Below are positions 56,382 to 64,000 of a stretch of 64,000 bases of DNA, piece by piece. Numbering within the stretch: the first letter of the stretch is position 1; the number at the start of each line of letters is the position of its first letter. The translations under genes and the position numbers were made by a program. The notes beneath the pieces were generated by a model. The model was not told where the DNA came from and did not search any database. It saw nothing but the letters and a program-made list of their open reading frames with translations. This DNA comes from Streptococcus mitis NCTC 12261 (GTDB lineage Bacteria > Bacillota > Bacilli > Lactobacillales > Streptococcaceae), in the NCBI RefSeq assembly GCF_000148585.2, contig NZ_CP028414.1, positions 673,501 to 737,500 on the forward strand. The letters run 5' to 3'.

Positions 56382-57239
56382 ATGACACAGATTATTGATG
56401 GGAAGGCTCTAGCAGCTAAGTTACAAGGACAGCTGGCTGAAAAGACTAAAAGATTAAAGGAAGAAACGGGGCTAGTACCTGGTTTGGTAGTGATTTTGGT
56501 TGGGGACAACCCTGCCAGCCAAGTCTACGTTCGTAACAAGGAGAGGTCAGCCCTTGCGGCTGGATTCCGTAGTGAAGTTGTGCGAGTTCCAGATACCATT
56601 ACTCAAGAGGAATTGTTAGACTTGATTGCCAAATACAATCAAGATTCAGCTTGGCATGGGATATTGGTCCAGTTACCATTACCAAAACATATTGATGAAG
56701 AAGCAGTTTTGTTGGCCATTGACCCAGAAAAGGATGTGGATGGTTTCCATCCCTTAAACATGGGACGCCTCTGGTCTGGTCATCCAGTCATGATTCCTTC
56801 TACGCCTGCAGGAATTATAGAAATGTTTCATGAATATGGGATTGAATTAGAAGGTAAAAATGCGGTTGTTATCGGTCGTTCCAATATCGTTGGAAAACCC
56901 ATGGCTCAGCTTCTTGTGGCCAAGAATGCAACAGTGACCTTGACTCACTCACGGACTCATAATCTTGCCAAGGTGGCTGCTAAAGCAGATATTCTGGTTG
57001 TTGCAATCGGTCGTGCCAAGTTTGTAACTGCTAACTTTGTCAAACCAGGTGCGGTTGTCATTGACGTTGGGATGAATCGCGATGAAAATGGTAAGCTTTG
57101 TGGAGATGTGGATTATGAAGCGGTTGCCCCACTTGCTAGCCATATCACGCCAGTCCCTGGAGGTGTCGGTCCTATGACCATTACCATGCTGATGGAGCAA
57201 ACTTATCAGGCAGCGATTCGGACATTGGATAGAAAATAA
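56382..57239 (+). CDS. folD: Methylenetetrahydrofolate dehydrogenase/cyclohydrolase
   Basis: This 285-residue bifunctional enzyme converts 5,10-methylene-THF to 10-formyl-THF for purine and initiator-tRNA formylation. It shows the catalytic Lys in [13 protein letters not shown], the [10 protein letters not shown] loop, [12 protein letters not shown], and the NADP site [16 protein letters not shown]. The ATG at 56382 follows AGAGAAGTG; an extended frame to 56319 overlaps the promoter TGGTATAAT (56343-56351). Confidence 0.95.
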   Translation: MTQIIDGKALAAKLQGQLAEKTKRLKEETGLVPGLVVILVGDNPASQVYVRNKERSALAAGFRSEVVRVPDTITQEELLDLIAKYNQDSAWHGILVQLPLPKHIDEEAVLLAIDPEKDVDGFHPLNMGRLWSGHPVMIPSTPAGIIEMFHEYGIELEGKNAVVIGRSNIVGKPMAQLLVAKNATVTLTHSRTHNLAKVAAKADILVVAIGRAKFVTANFVKPGAVVIDVGMNRDENGKLCGDVDYEAVAPLASHITPVPGGVGPMTITMLMEQTYQAAIRTLDRK

Positions 57240-57376
57240 GAGAAAAATTTTCTGAGAAAAGTGTATTTTCTATAGCTATATCTAAAATGGCAGAAATGAA
57301 TATTAAATTTTAGAAATAAGTTTATAAAAGGAGGTATGTGCCTCCTTTTTGTTGTATAATGGAGTGAGGTGATTAG

Positions 57377-58198
57377 ATGATTTTAAAAATTTATAATGGG
57401 GAATATAGTTTACAATGGGATGGAATATACTACTTAGCACTAATTGATTATCCAAATATTCAAGAGTGGGAATTAGAAAAAATTGCTAAATTTATAGCTT
57501 ACGAAAAACTTCATAAACGTCAAACAAGTATTGAGTGTGCTGATTCTTGTTTAAAAAAAGAAATTTTAGATTACATCTGTCAGCATCCCTTTCTGCCACC
57601 ATTTACTCCTACAGATAAAAGAGTAGCCTCGACTTATGACCTACATAAGAGGTTAGTGACTTCAGACTACTGTAGTCATACTACGACTATAGATGCAGCG
57701 ATTTCTATTTTTAAAACTGGTCGTCTTTTATCTGCTGTGAAAGCCTTTGGGCGAGATGCTGAGGAGTTGGTTTTGGATAGTCGAAATGCTGCATCTGATC
57801 CGATAGATTATTTTGACTATGTCATGTTAGGGTGGTCAAATACAAGTTCTGGTTATCGATTGGCGATGGAGCGTTTATTAGGTCGAGCTCCTTCAGAGAA
57901 AGAATTACAAGACAAGTTTATTCCTGGAGTAAGTTTTCATTTTATCTATACAGATTTGATTAAAGTTCCTGGTTATATTTTTGATGGTTACCATGCTGTA
58001 AAAATTAAGGACATGCTTAATTTATTAAGTGAGTTGTATATTTGCATTATTCCAACTCATAATAAGAGCCAATTTGAAAATATTATTCCAACCAAAATAC
58101 AAGATAGGGTGTATTATCTTGACTATGCTGGAGAAGACTTAGAAGAGTGGACTAAGAAAGTCTATCAAGTTGTTTTAAAACAATCAGATAAAGGATAG
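57377..58198 (+). CDS. Uncharacterized protein, possibly ADP-ribosyltransferase-like
   Basis: This 273-residue soluble protein is not recognized with confidence. Its middle has a SHTTTIDAAISIFKTGRLLSA segment and an aromatic/charged region that by eye recalls the HxT and activation segments of small ADP-ribosyltransferase folds such as DarT. That is a weak resemblance. Conserved-looking stretches such as DPIDYFDYVMLGWSN and VPGYIFDGYHAVKIKDML are distinctive. It starts with GAGGTG upstream of the ATG, has its own promoter (TTGTATAATGG at about 57351), and sits 14 bp before nnrD. Confidence 0.6.
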   Translation: MILKIYNGEYSLQWDGIYYLALIDYPNIQEWELEKIAKFIAYEKLHKRQTSIECADSCLKKEILDYICQHPFLPPFTPTDKRVASTYDLHKRLVTSDYCSHTTTIDAAISIFKTGRLLSAVKAFGRDAEELVLDSRNAASDPIDYFDYVMLGWSNTSSGYRLAMERLLGRAPSEKELQDKFIPGVSFHFIYTDLIKVPGYIFDGYHAVKIKDMLNLLSELYICIIPTHNKSQFENIIPTKIQDRVYYLDYAGEDLEEWTKKVYQVVLKQSDKG

Positions 58199-58211
58199 TT
58201 GAGGAAAAACG

Positions 58212-59063
58212 ATGAGAGTGATTGAGCAAGCATTATTAGAAAAAGTCATTATTGAACGTTCTCGTACAAGTCATAAAGGAAATTACGGTCGTCTGCTGTT
58301 GCTGGGTGGGACCTATCCTTATGGTGGTGCTATTATCATGGCTGCTTTGGCAGCTGTAAAAAGCGGTGCAGGATTGGTGACCGTTGGAACGGATAGGGAA
58401 AATATCCCTGCTCTGCACAGCCATTTACCTGAGGCTATGGCCTTTTCTCTGCAAGACCAGCAATTGTTACAAGAGCAATTGGAGAAGGCAGAAGTTGTCT
58501 TGCTGGGGCCTGGTTTACGAGATGATGTTTTTGGAGAAGATTTAGTAAAACAGGTCTTTGCTAGCTTAAGACAGAATCAGATTTTGATTGTAGATGGAGG
58601 TGCTTTGACTATTCTTGCTAGGACAAGTTTGTCATTTCCGTCTAACCAGCTTATCCTAACTCCCCACCAAAAAGAATGGGAAAAGCTGTCTGGTATTGCT
58701 ATTGAAAATCAAAGCGAAGCTGCAACGGCTAGTGCCCTGACTTCCTTCCCTCAAGGAACGATTTTAGTTGAAAAAAGTTCAGCTACTCGTATTTGGCAAG
58801 TTGGCCAATCTGATTATTACCAGTTACAGGTTGGTGGTCCCTATCAGGCGACTGGGGGAATGGGAGATACTCTGGCTGGGATGATTGCAGGATTTGTAGG
58901 CCAATTTCGACAGGCCAGTCTCTACGAACGTGTGGCAGTAGCAACCCATCTTCATTCAGCCATAGCCCAAGAACTATCTCAAGAACATTATGTGGTCTTG
59001 CCGACGGAAATCAGTAGTCATCTTCTCAAAATAATGAAAAAAATATCTCAAAAAGGCACCTGA
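58212..59063 (+). CDS. nnrD: ADP-dependent NAD(P)H-hydrate dehydratase
   Basis: This 283-residue ribokinase-fold enzyme repairs hydrated NADH and NADPH (NADHX). It has HKGNYGRLLLLGGTYPYGGA and AVKSGAGLVTVGT at the N-terminus, LTPHQKEWEKL in the middle and the catalytic GGMGDTLAGMIAGFVGQ. It is the stand-alone dehydratase, without the epimerase domain seen in fused YjeF proteins. GAGGAAAAACG precedes the ATG. Confidence 0.9.
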   Translation: MRVIEQALLEKVIIERSRTSHKGNYGRLLLLGGTYPYGGAIIMAALAAVKSGAGLVTVGTDRENIPALHSHLPEAMAFSLQDQQLLQEQLEKAEVVLLGPGLRDDVFGEDLVKQVFASLRQNQILIVDGGALTILARTSLSFPSNQLILTPHQKEWEKLSGIAIENQSEAATASALTSFPQGTILVEKSSATRIWQVGQSDYYQLQVGGPYQATGGMGDTLAGMIAGFVGQFRQASLYERVAVATHLHSAIAQELSQEHYVVLPTEISSHLLKIMKKISQKGT

Positions 59064-59081
59064 TCGTTTCAGGCGCCTTTA
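59052..59081 (+). terminator. nnrD terminator overlapping the stop codon
   Basis: AAAGGCACCTGA and TCAGGCGCCTTT form a 12-bp stem with one mismatch around a short loop. The TGA stop lies in the left arm. Confidence 0.75.
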
Positions 59082-59086
59082 TATTT

Positions 59087-59272
59087 TTAGAAAAATCCTT
59101 TAATCTTTCCAACGAGGCCATCTAGACCTTCAGAACCAGAAATTAACTGCTGAGCTTGGGAGAAGTATTCTCCAAGCTGTTCTTGATTTTCTGCAACAAA
59201 TGTTTTTGCCGCTTCGAAATCTTTTGTTTCGATTAATTCTTTTACTTGGTTAAACAAATCTAATGGGTTCAT
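59087..59272 (-). CDS. Small conserved helical protein
   Basis: This 61-residue acidic protein (NPLDLFNQVKELIETKDFEA, ending GLDGLVGKIKGFF) is predicted to be all-helical with no signal peptide. Its codon use and an AAAGGAG ribosome site support a real gene. I recognize it only as a small protein seen in streptococci; no function is known. It is convergent with nnrD. Confidence 0.65.
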   Translation of the reverse strand: MNPLDLFNQVKELIETKDFEAAKTFVAENQEQLGEYFSQAQQLISGSEGLDGLVGKIKGFF

Positions 59273-59386
59273 CTTATTTCTCCTTTTCTTTACTTAACTA
59301 TTTAATCATCTTTATGATAAAAAATCAACTGTTGCTACTTTTGGCTAATATTCTAACTACCAAAACAAGGTGGACATAAAAATAAA

Positions 59387-59399
59387 AATGTTCGGTTTT
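59387..59399 (-). promoter_or_regulatory. PurBox upstream of the rpiA-deoBD operon
   Basis: AATGTTCGGTTTT on the plus strand is the exact reverse complement form of the PurR box AWWWCCGAACWWT (AAAACCGAACATT). It lies about 55 bases before the expected transcription start of rpiA, the general placement from which PurR acts in lactic streptococci. Confidence 0.7.
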
Positions 59400-59432
59400 T
59401 TTCAGTGTATCCATGAAATAAAAAGTGATACA

Positions 59433-59441
59433 TGTTATAAT
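59433..59441 (+). promoter_or_regulatory. rpiA promoter, extended -10
   Basis: TGTTATAAT, 29 bases before the rpiA GTG start. No good -35 is present at 17 bp upstream, which fits activation by PurR at the nearby PurBox. Confidence 0.65.
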
Positions 59442-59470
59442 AAAGTTAGCTCTTTAATGGAGGTGTTTGA

Positions 59471-60154
59471 GTGGAAAATCTGAAAAAAATGGCAGGTATC
59501 AAGGCTGCTGAGTTTGTCAAGGATGGAATGGTAGTCGGACTAGGAACGGGGTCTACTGCCTATTATTTTGTAGAAGAAATTGGTCGTCGGATTAAGGAAG
59601 AAGGGTTACAGATTACAGCTGTAACGACTTCTAGTGTGACTAGTAAACAGGCTGAAGGGCTTAATATCCCGCTCAAGTCTATTGACCAAGTAGATGTTGT
59701 CGATGTGACGGTTGATGGAGCGGATGAAGTGGATAGCCGGTTTAACGGAATCAAAGGCGGTGGTGGTGCCCTTCTGATGGAGAAGGTTGTAGCAACGCCC
59801 TCAAAAGAATATATTTGGGTAGTGGATGAAAGCAAGCTAGTCGAGAAACTGGGTGCTTTTAAATTGCCAGTAGAAGTGGTTCAGTATGGCGCAGAACAGG
59901 TCTTTCGTCGTTTTGAACGAGCTGGCTACAAACCAAGTTTCCGTGAAAAAGATGGCCAACGTTTTGTGACCGATATGCAGAACTTTATCATTGACCTTGC
60001 CTTGGATGTCATTGAAGATCCAATTGCCTTCGGGCAAGAATTGGACCATATCGTTGGTGTTGTAGAGCACGGCTTATTCAACCAAATGGTGGATAAGGTC
60101 ATCGTTGCTGGACGAGATGGGGTTCAGATTTTAACTTCAACAAAAGCAAACTAA
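59471..60154 (+). CDS. rpiA: Ribose-5-phosphate isomerase A
   Basis: This 227-residue enzyme interconverts ribose-5-P and ribulose-5-P. The family motifs [41 protein letters not shown] (with the catalytic Asp and Lys) and VDKVIVAG are present. The start is GTG with GGAGGTG upstream. It begins an operon that feeds pentose phosphate into nucleoside metabolism with deoB and deoD. Confidence 0.95.
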   Translation: MENLKKMAGIKAAEFVKDGMVVGLGTGSTAYYFVEEIGRRIKEEGLQITAVTTSSVTSKQAEGLNIPLKSIDQVDVVDVTVDGADEVDSRFNGIKGGGGALLMEKVVATPSKEYIWVVDESKLVEKLGAFKLPVEVVQYGAEQVFRRFERAGYKPSFREKDGQRFVTDMQNFIIDLALDVIEDPIAFGQELDHIVGVVEHGLFNQMVDKVIVAGRDGVQILTSTKAN

Positions 60155-60177
60155 TCAACATAATAAGGAGACACATT

Positions 60178-61389
60178 ATGTCAAAATTTAATCGTATTCA
60201 CTTGGTGGTACTAGATTCTGTAGGAATCGGTGCTGCACCAGATGCCAATAACTTTGTCAATGCAGGGGTTCCAGATGGAGCTTCTGACACATTAGGACAC
60301 ATTTCAAAAGCAGTTGGTTTGAATGTCCCAAACATGGCTAAAATTGGTCTTGGAAATATTCCTCGAGAAACTCCTCTTAAGACTGTTCCAGCTGAAAGCA
60401 ATCCAACAGGATATGCAACAAAATTGGAAGAAGTATCTCTTGGTAAGGATACCATGACTGGACACTGGGAAATCATGGGCCTTAACATTACAGAACCTTT
60501 CGATACTTTCTGGAATGGATTCCCAGAAGAAATCTTGACAAAAATTGAAGAATTCTCAGGACGCAAGGTCATTCGTGAAGCTAACAAACCTTACTCAGGT
60601 ACAGCCGTTATCGATGACTTTGGACCACGCCAGATGGAAACTGGGGAGTTGATTATCTATACTTCAGCTGACCCTGTTTTGCAAATTGCTGCCCACGAAG
60701 ACATCATTCCTCTGGATGAATTGTATCGTATCTGTGAATACGCTCGTTCGATTACCCTTGAGCGCCCAGCCCTTCTAGGTCGCATCATTGCCCGTCCTTA
60801 TGTAGGTGAACCAGGTAACTTCACTCGTACAGCAAATCGTCGTGACTTGGCCGTATCTCCATTTGCACCAACTGTTTTGGATAAACTCAATGAAGCTGGT
60901 ATCGATACTTATGCTGTTGGTAAAATCAATGATATCTTTAACGGTGCGGGTATCAACCATGATATGGGACACAATAAGTCAAATAGCCACGGAATTGATA
61001 CACTCTTGAAGACCATGGGCCTTGCTGAGTTTGAAAAAGGATTCTCCTTCACAAACTTGGTGGACTTTGATGCCCTTTACGGCCACCGTCGTAATGCTCA
61101 CGGCTACCGTGATTGCTTGCATGAGTTTGATGAACGCTTACCTGAAATTATCGCAGCCATGAGAGAGAACGACCTTCTCTTGATTACTGCGGACCATGGA
61201 AATGACCCAACGTATGCAGGAACAGACCACACTCGTGAATATATTCCATTGTTGGCCTACAGCCCTGCCTTTAAAGGGAACGGTTTGCTACCAGTCGGAC
61301 ATTTTGCAGATATCTCAGCGACAGTTGCGGATAACTTTGGTGTTGAAACTGCCATGATTGGGGAAAGTTTCTTAGGTAAATTGGTATAA
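60178..61389 (+). CDS. deoB: Phosphopentomutase
   Basis: This 403-residue enzyme interconverts (deoxy)ribose-1-P and -5-P. It belongs to the alkaline phosphatase superfamily, with the metal site residues in [24 protein letters not shown] (with the phosphorylated Thr), [13 protein letters not shown] and [27 protein letters not shown] precedes the ATG. Together with deoD and rpiA it links nucleoside salvage to the pentose pathway. Confidence 0.95.
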   Translation: MSKFNRIHLVVLDSVGIGAAPDANNFVNAGVPDGASDTLGHISKAVGLNVPNMAKIGLGNIPRETPLKTVPAESNPTGYATKLEEVSLGKDTMTGHWEIMGLNITEPFDTFWNGFPEEILTKIEEFSGRKVIREANKPYSGTAVIDDFGPRQMETGELIIYTSADPVLQIAAHEDIIPLDELYRICEYARSITLERPALLGRIIARPYVGEPGNFTRTANRRDLAVSPFAPTVLDKLNEAGIDTYAVGKINDIFNGAGINHDMGHNKSNSHGIDTLLKTMGLAEFEKGFSFTNLVDFDALYGHRRNAHGYRDCLHEFDERLPEIIAAMRENDLLLITADHGNDPTYAGTDHTREYIPLLAYSPAFKGNGLLPVGHFADISATVADNFGVETAMIGESFLGKLV

Positions 61390-61390
61390 G

Positions 61391-61951
61391 ATGACGCGAT
61401 ATGCTTTACTTGTTCGGGGCATTAATGTCGGTGGGAAGAATAAGGTTGTCATGGCGCAACTTCGTCAAGAATTGACAGAGTTGGGACTGGGAAAGGTTGA
61501 AACCTACATCAACAGTGGCAATATTTTCTTTACTTCGACAGATCCCAAAGCCCAATTGGTTGAAAAGTTAGAGTCTTTCTTTGAAATCCATTATCCATTT
61601 ATTCAGAGCTTTTCTTTGCTGAGTCAGGAAGATTATGAAGAAGAGCTGAATAATCTGCCAGATTGGTGGATCAAAGATTTGGCACGAAAGGATTTCCTCT
61701 TTTACACTGAGGGATTGGATGTTGTTCAAGTCATTGAGACAGTTGAAAGTTTGGAATTGAAAGATGAAATCGTTCATTTTGGAAGACTTGGGATTTTCTG
61801 GGGGAAATTCTCTGAGGAATCCTACTATGCAACTGCCTATCACAAATACTTACTCAAGATGCCTTTTTATCGCAACATCACCATTCGTAATGCTAAAACT
61901 TTCGACAAAATCGGTCAAATGCTAAAAAATAATAAAGGAGACATACAATGA
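61391..61951 (+). CDS. DUF1697 family protein
   Basis: This 186-residue protein has the DUF1697 N-terminal sequence YALLVRGINVGGKNKVVMAQL and the HFGRLGIFWGKF motif. Its function is unknown. It sits inside the rpiA-deoBD operon, starting one base after deoB and overlapping deoD by 4 bases, so it is cotranscribed and translationally coupled with the nucleoside genes. Confidence 0.88.
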   Translation: MTRYALLVRGINVGGKNKVVMAQLRQELTELGLGKVETYINSGNIFFTSTDPKAQLVEKLESFFEIHYPFIQSFSLLSQEDYEEELNNLPDWWIKDLARKDFLFYTEGLDVVQVIETVESLELKDEIVHFGRLGIFWGKFSEESYYATAYHKYLLKMPFYRNITIRNAKTFDKIGQMLKNNKGDIQ

Positions 61952-62757
61952 CATTTTTAGATAAAATCAATGAAACTGCTGCCTTCCTGAAAGAAAAGGG
62001 TATCCTAGCGCCTGAGTTCGGTCTAATCCTTGGATCAGGACTTGGAGAATTGGCAGAAGAAATCGAAAATCCAGTTGTAGTAGATTATGCAGATATCCCA
62101 AACTGGGGCCGTTCTACAGTAGTCGGACACGCTGGGAAATTGGTATATGGAGAACTTGCAGGTCGTAAGGTCTTGGCTCTTCAAGGTCGTTTCCATTTCT
62201 ACGAAGGCAATCCTCTTGAGGTCGTGACTTTCCCAGTTCGTGTGATGAAAGTACTCGGATGTGAAGGTGTCATTGTAACCAATGCAGCTGGCGGTATTGG
62301 ATATGGGCCTGGTACTTTGATGGCTATCTCAGACCATATCAACATGACAGGTCAAAACCCATTGATGGGTGAAAACTTGGATGAATTTGGTCCTCGTTTC
62401 CCAGATATGTCTAAAGCCTACACACCAGAATATCGTGCTACTGCCCATGAAGTGGCTAAAAAACTTGGTATCAAGCTTGACGAAGGTGTCTATATTGGTG
62501 TTACTGGTCCAACTTATGAAACACCAGCAGAAATCCGTGCTTATAAGACACTGGGAGCAGATGCGGTTGGTATGTCTACTGTTCCTGAAGTTATTGTGGC
62601 AGCCCACTCAGGCTTGAAAGTTCTAGGAATTTCATGTATTACTAACTTTGCAGCTGGATTCCAAGAAGAACTCAACCACGAAGAAGTTGTAGAAGTGACT
62701 GAACGTGTTAAAGGCGACTTCAAAGGTTTGCTTAAAGCGATTCTTGCAGAATTGTAA
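61948..62757 (+). CDS. deoD: Purine nucleoside phosphorylase
   Basis: This 269-residue trimeric-type phosphorylase cleaves purine nucleosides with phosphate. Family motifs are LILGSGLGELAEEI, GRFHFYEGNPLE, GVIVTNAAGGIGYG and GADAVGMSTVPEVIVAAH (substrate loop with Asn/Glu). By size and motifs it is closer to PunA (class I) than to the hexameric DeoD of E. coli; the gene is often named deoD in streptococci. AAAGGAGAC precedes the ATG. Confidence 0.93.
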   Translation: MTFLDKINETAAFLKEKGILAPEFGLILGSGLGELAEEIENPVVVDYADIPNWGRSTVVGHAGKLVYGELAGRKVLALQGRFHFYEGNPLEVVTFPVRVMKVLGCEGVIVTNAAGGIGYGPGTLMAISDHINMTGQNPLMGENLDEFGPRFPDMSKAYTPEYRATAHEVAKKLGIKLDEGVYIGVTGPTYETPAEIRAYKTLGADAVGMSTVPEVIVAAHSGLKVLGISCITNFAAGFQEELNHEEVVEVTERVKGDFKGLLKAILAEL

Positions 62758-62759
62758 TC

Positions 62760-64000
62760 ATGTTAATAGAATTGAGGAGTATTTTTCGAAAAATCCCTTA
62801 TAATTTTAGATTTTTCCTAGCAGTAATTCTGCAAGGAATAGTTTCGGGTTTATCTGGTATTTTTCTCCATTATCTATTAGAGATGGTGGAGGAGCTAGCT
62901 TTTGGTCAGTCAGAGCATCATAGTGGATTTTTGACAGATGGAGTTTCCTCTTCACGGATAGGACTAAGTTTAATGATGGTGGGTCTTGGCTCATCCTTGG
63001 TCTGGTATTTCTTGCAAAAAGGGTCGAAGATTTATTCCATCAAAGCTCAGATGAAGGATGAGACTTCACAATACAAGCTTCATTTTCTAAAACAGCTATT
63101 TCATTCAATTTGGCAGATCATTGCAGTTGGAGGGGGAGCGCCTATTGGCAAAGAAGCTGCGCCACGAGAGATTGGAACTCTATTTGCAGGACCAATTGGA
63201 AAAATATGTTCTCTCTCTAAGAAGGATCGCATCTTTCTCCTTGCTTGTGGTGCTGGTGCTGGTTTAGCGGCTGTTTATCAGGTTCCATTAACAAGTGTCT
63301 TCTTTGTTTTTGAAACCTTAGGAATTGATCTATCTATTAAACGATTTGTCTTAGTCGGTTTGACTACCTATGTCTCAACCTATATAGCAGGCTGGGTTAT
63401 TTCAGATCAGGCTCTCTACCAGATTCCAGCCATCACATGGTCATTAAAGCAAATATGGATTATTCCCTTATTACTTCTTTTCTTAACCCCACTAGCTTGG
63501 CTTTTTGGTCGCTTAAGTAAGGCAGCGTCTTCAAAAAGGATAAAAGATAAACGAATACTTCTAACATTGTCCTCAGCTTTTCTTTTTCTTATTGGATTAG
63601 CAAGTTATTTTCCACATCTACTTGGAAATGGACGTATGATGTCTCAGGAAGTATTGAATTGTAGCAATGGCAAAACAGTATTCCTCTTATTTATCCTAAA
63701 AGCACTGGTCGTTCTTATTACTCTGTGGGCAGGGGCCTATGGTGGTACACTTACGCCATCTTTTGCCTTGGGGATGGCTGGAGCTGCTCTCTTTGGAATG
63801 ATTCTAGGTGGAGATAGCCAGCCAAGCATTTTACTTTTGGGATCGGTTTGCTTTTTGTCTGTGACCTTGAGGGCGCCCATTTCTGCAACCGGATTAGTTA
63901 TAGGTTTCACTGGGCTAGGTATAGATTCTCTTCCGTATCTCTTAGTAACAGCTGTTTTAGCCTATGAACTTGCAAAAATGCTAGACCGCTTTCCTTGGAC
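62760..64000 (+). CDS. ClC-family chloride channel/transporter, 3' end outside window
   Basis: The open frame starts 2 bases after the deoD stop and continues past the window end for at least 413 codons. It has about ten membrane segments and the ClC selectivity region GGGAPIGKEAAPREIG, which keeps the gating glutamate of the GKExxP motif. The second conserved region, GGTLTPSFALG, and TLRAPISATGL also agree. ClC proteins exchange chloride or fluoride for protons. It is the last visible gene of the rpiA-deo operon. No frameshift was seen in the part present. Confidence 0.88.
   Translation, partial: MLIELRSIFRKIPYNFRFFLAVILQGIVSGLSGIFLHYLLEMVEELAFGQSEHHSGFLTDGVSSSRIGLSLMMVGLGSSLVWYFLQKGSKIYSIKAQMKDETSQYKLHFLKQLFHSIWQIIAVGGGAPIGKEAAPREIGTLFAGPIGKICSLSKKDRIFLLACGAGAGLAAVYQVPLTSVFFVFETLGIDLSIKRFVLVGLTTYVSTYIAGWVISDQALYQIPAITWSLKQIWIIPLLLLFLTPLAWLFGRLSKAASSKRIKDKRILLTLSSAFLFLIGLASYFPHLLGNGRMMSQEVLNCSNGKTVFLLFILKALVVLITLWAGAYGGTLTPSFALGMAGAALFGMILGGDSQPSILLLGSVCFLSVTLRAPISATGLVIGFTGLGIDSLPYLLVTAVLAYELAKMLDRFPW

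Overview
The window reads as a chromosome segment of a mitis-group Streptococcus, either S. pneumoniae or a very close relative such as S. mitis or S. pseudopneumoniae. The reasons are the low G+C, two BOX repeats, an IS1167-like ISL3 element, and a run of genes in the order I remember from pneumococcal genomes: pyrDA, holA, sodA, rlmN, slrA, rpsP, khpA, rimM, trmD, gor, macAB-like, metG, pepN, ciaRH, dinG, rodA, gyrB, ezrA, clpE, folD, rpiA, deoB, deoD. Species assignment is from memory and needs a genome comparison. No tRNA, rRNA or CRISPR array was seen.

Positions 1-6700 are accessory DNA. They hold the 3' end of a UmuC-like polymerase gene with a YolD-like partner, a hairpin-rich candidate oriT, two MobC-like proteins and a MOBP-type relaxase. 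A quorum-sensing pair follows: an Rgg regulator and a divergent 22-residue short hydrophobic peptide (SHP) gene that no ordinary ORF cutoff would catch. Downstream of the peptide, the presumed output operon is wrecked: a truncated and frameshifted ABC transporter, a small membrane protein and a 22-codon stub of a second ABC ATPase. This intact signal and receptor attached to a ruined output is the most interesting system in the window.

Positions 6700-36300 are mostly housekeeping: gdhA, pyrDA, holA, sodA, yutD, rlmN, an ABC-F protein, the foldase lipoprotein SlrA, rpsP-khpA and rimM-trmD split by two accessory genes, bioY, glutathione reductase, a MacAB-like exporter, metG, small oxidoreductase genes and pepN. 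Three genes carry single-base frameshifts in short homopolymers (gor, the macA-like adaptor, a DUF1129-like membrane gene). An aldo/keto reductase gene is flanked by 72-bp direct repeats that each carry a terminator and a promoter.

Positions 36300-64000 hold ciaRH with a CiaR-type box, a U32 peptidase, dinG, rodA, a DJ-1 protein, a HAD protein, gyrB, ezrA, the ISL3 element, clpE under a CtsR operator, an amino-acid ABC transporter, folD, nnrD, and the pentose/nucleoside operon rpiA-deoB-(DUF1697)-deoD-ClC channel, preceded by a perfect PurBox. Three genes here (U32, dinG, HAD) have an extended -10 box only 7-8 nt before the ATG and no usable Shine-Dalgarno, the signature of leaderless transcripts.
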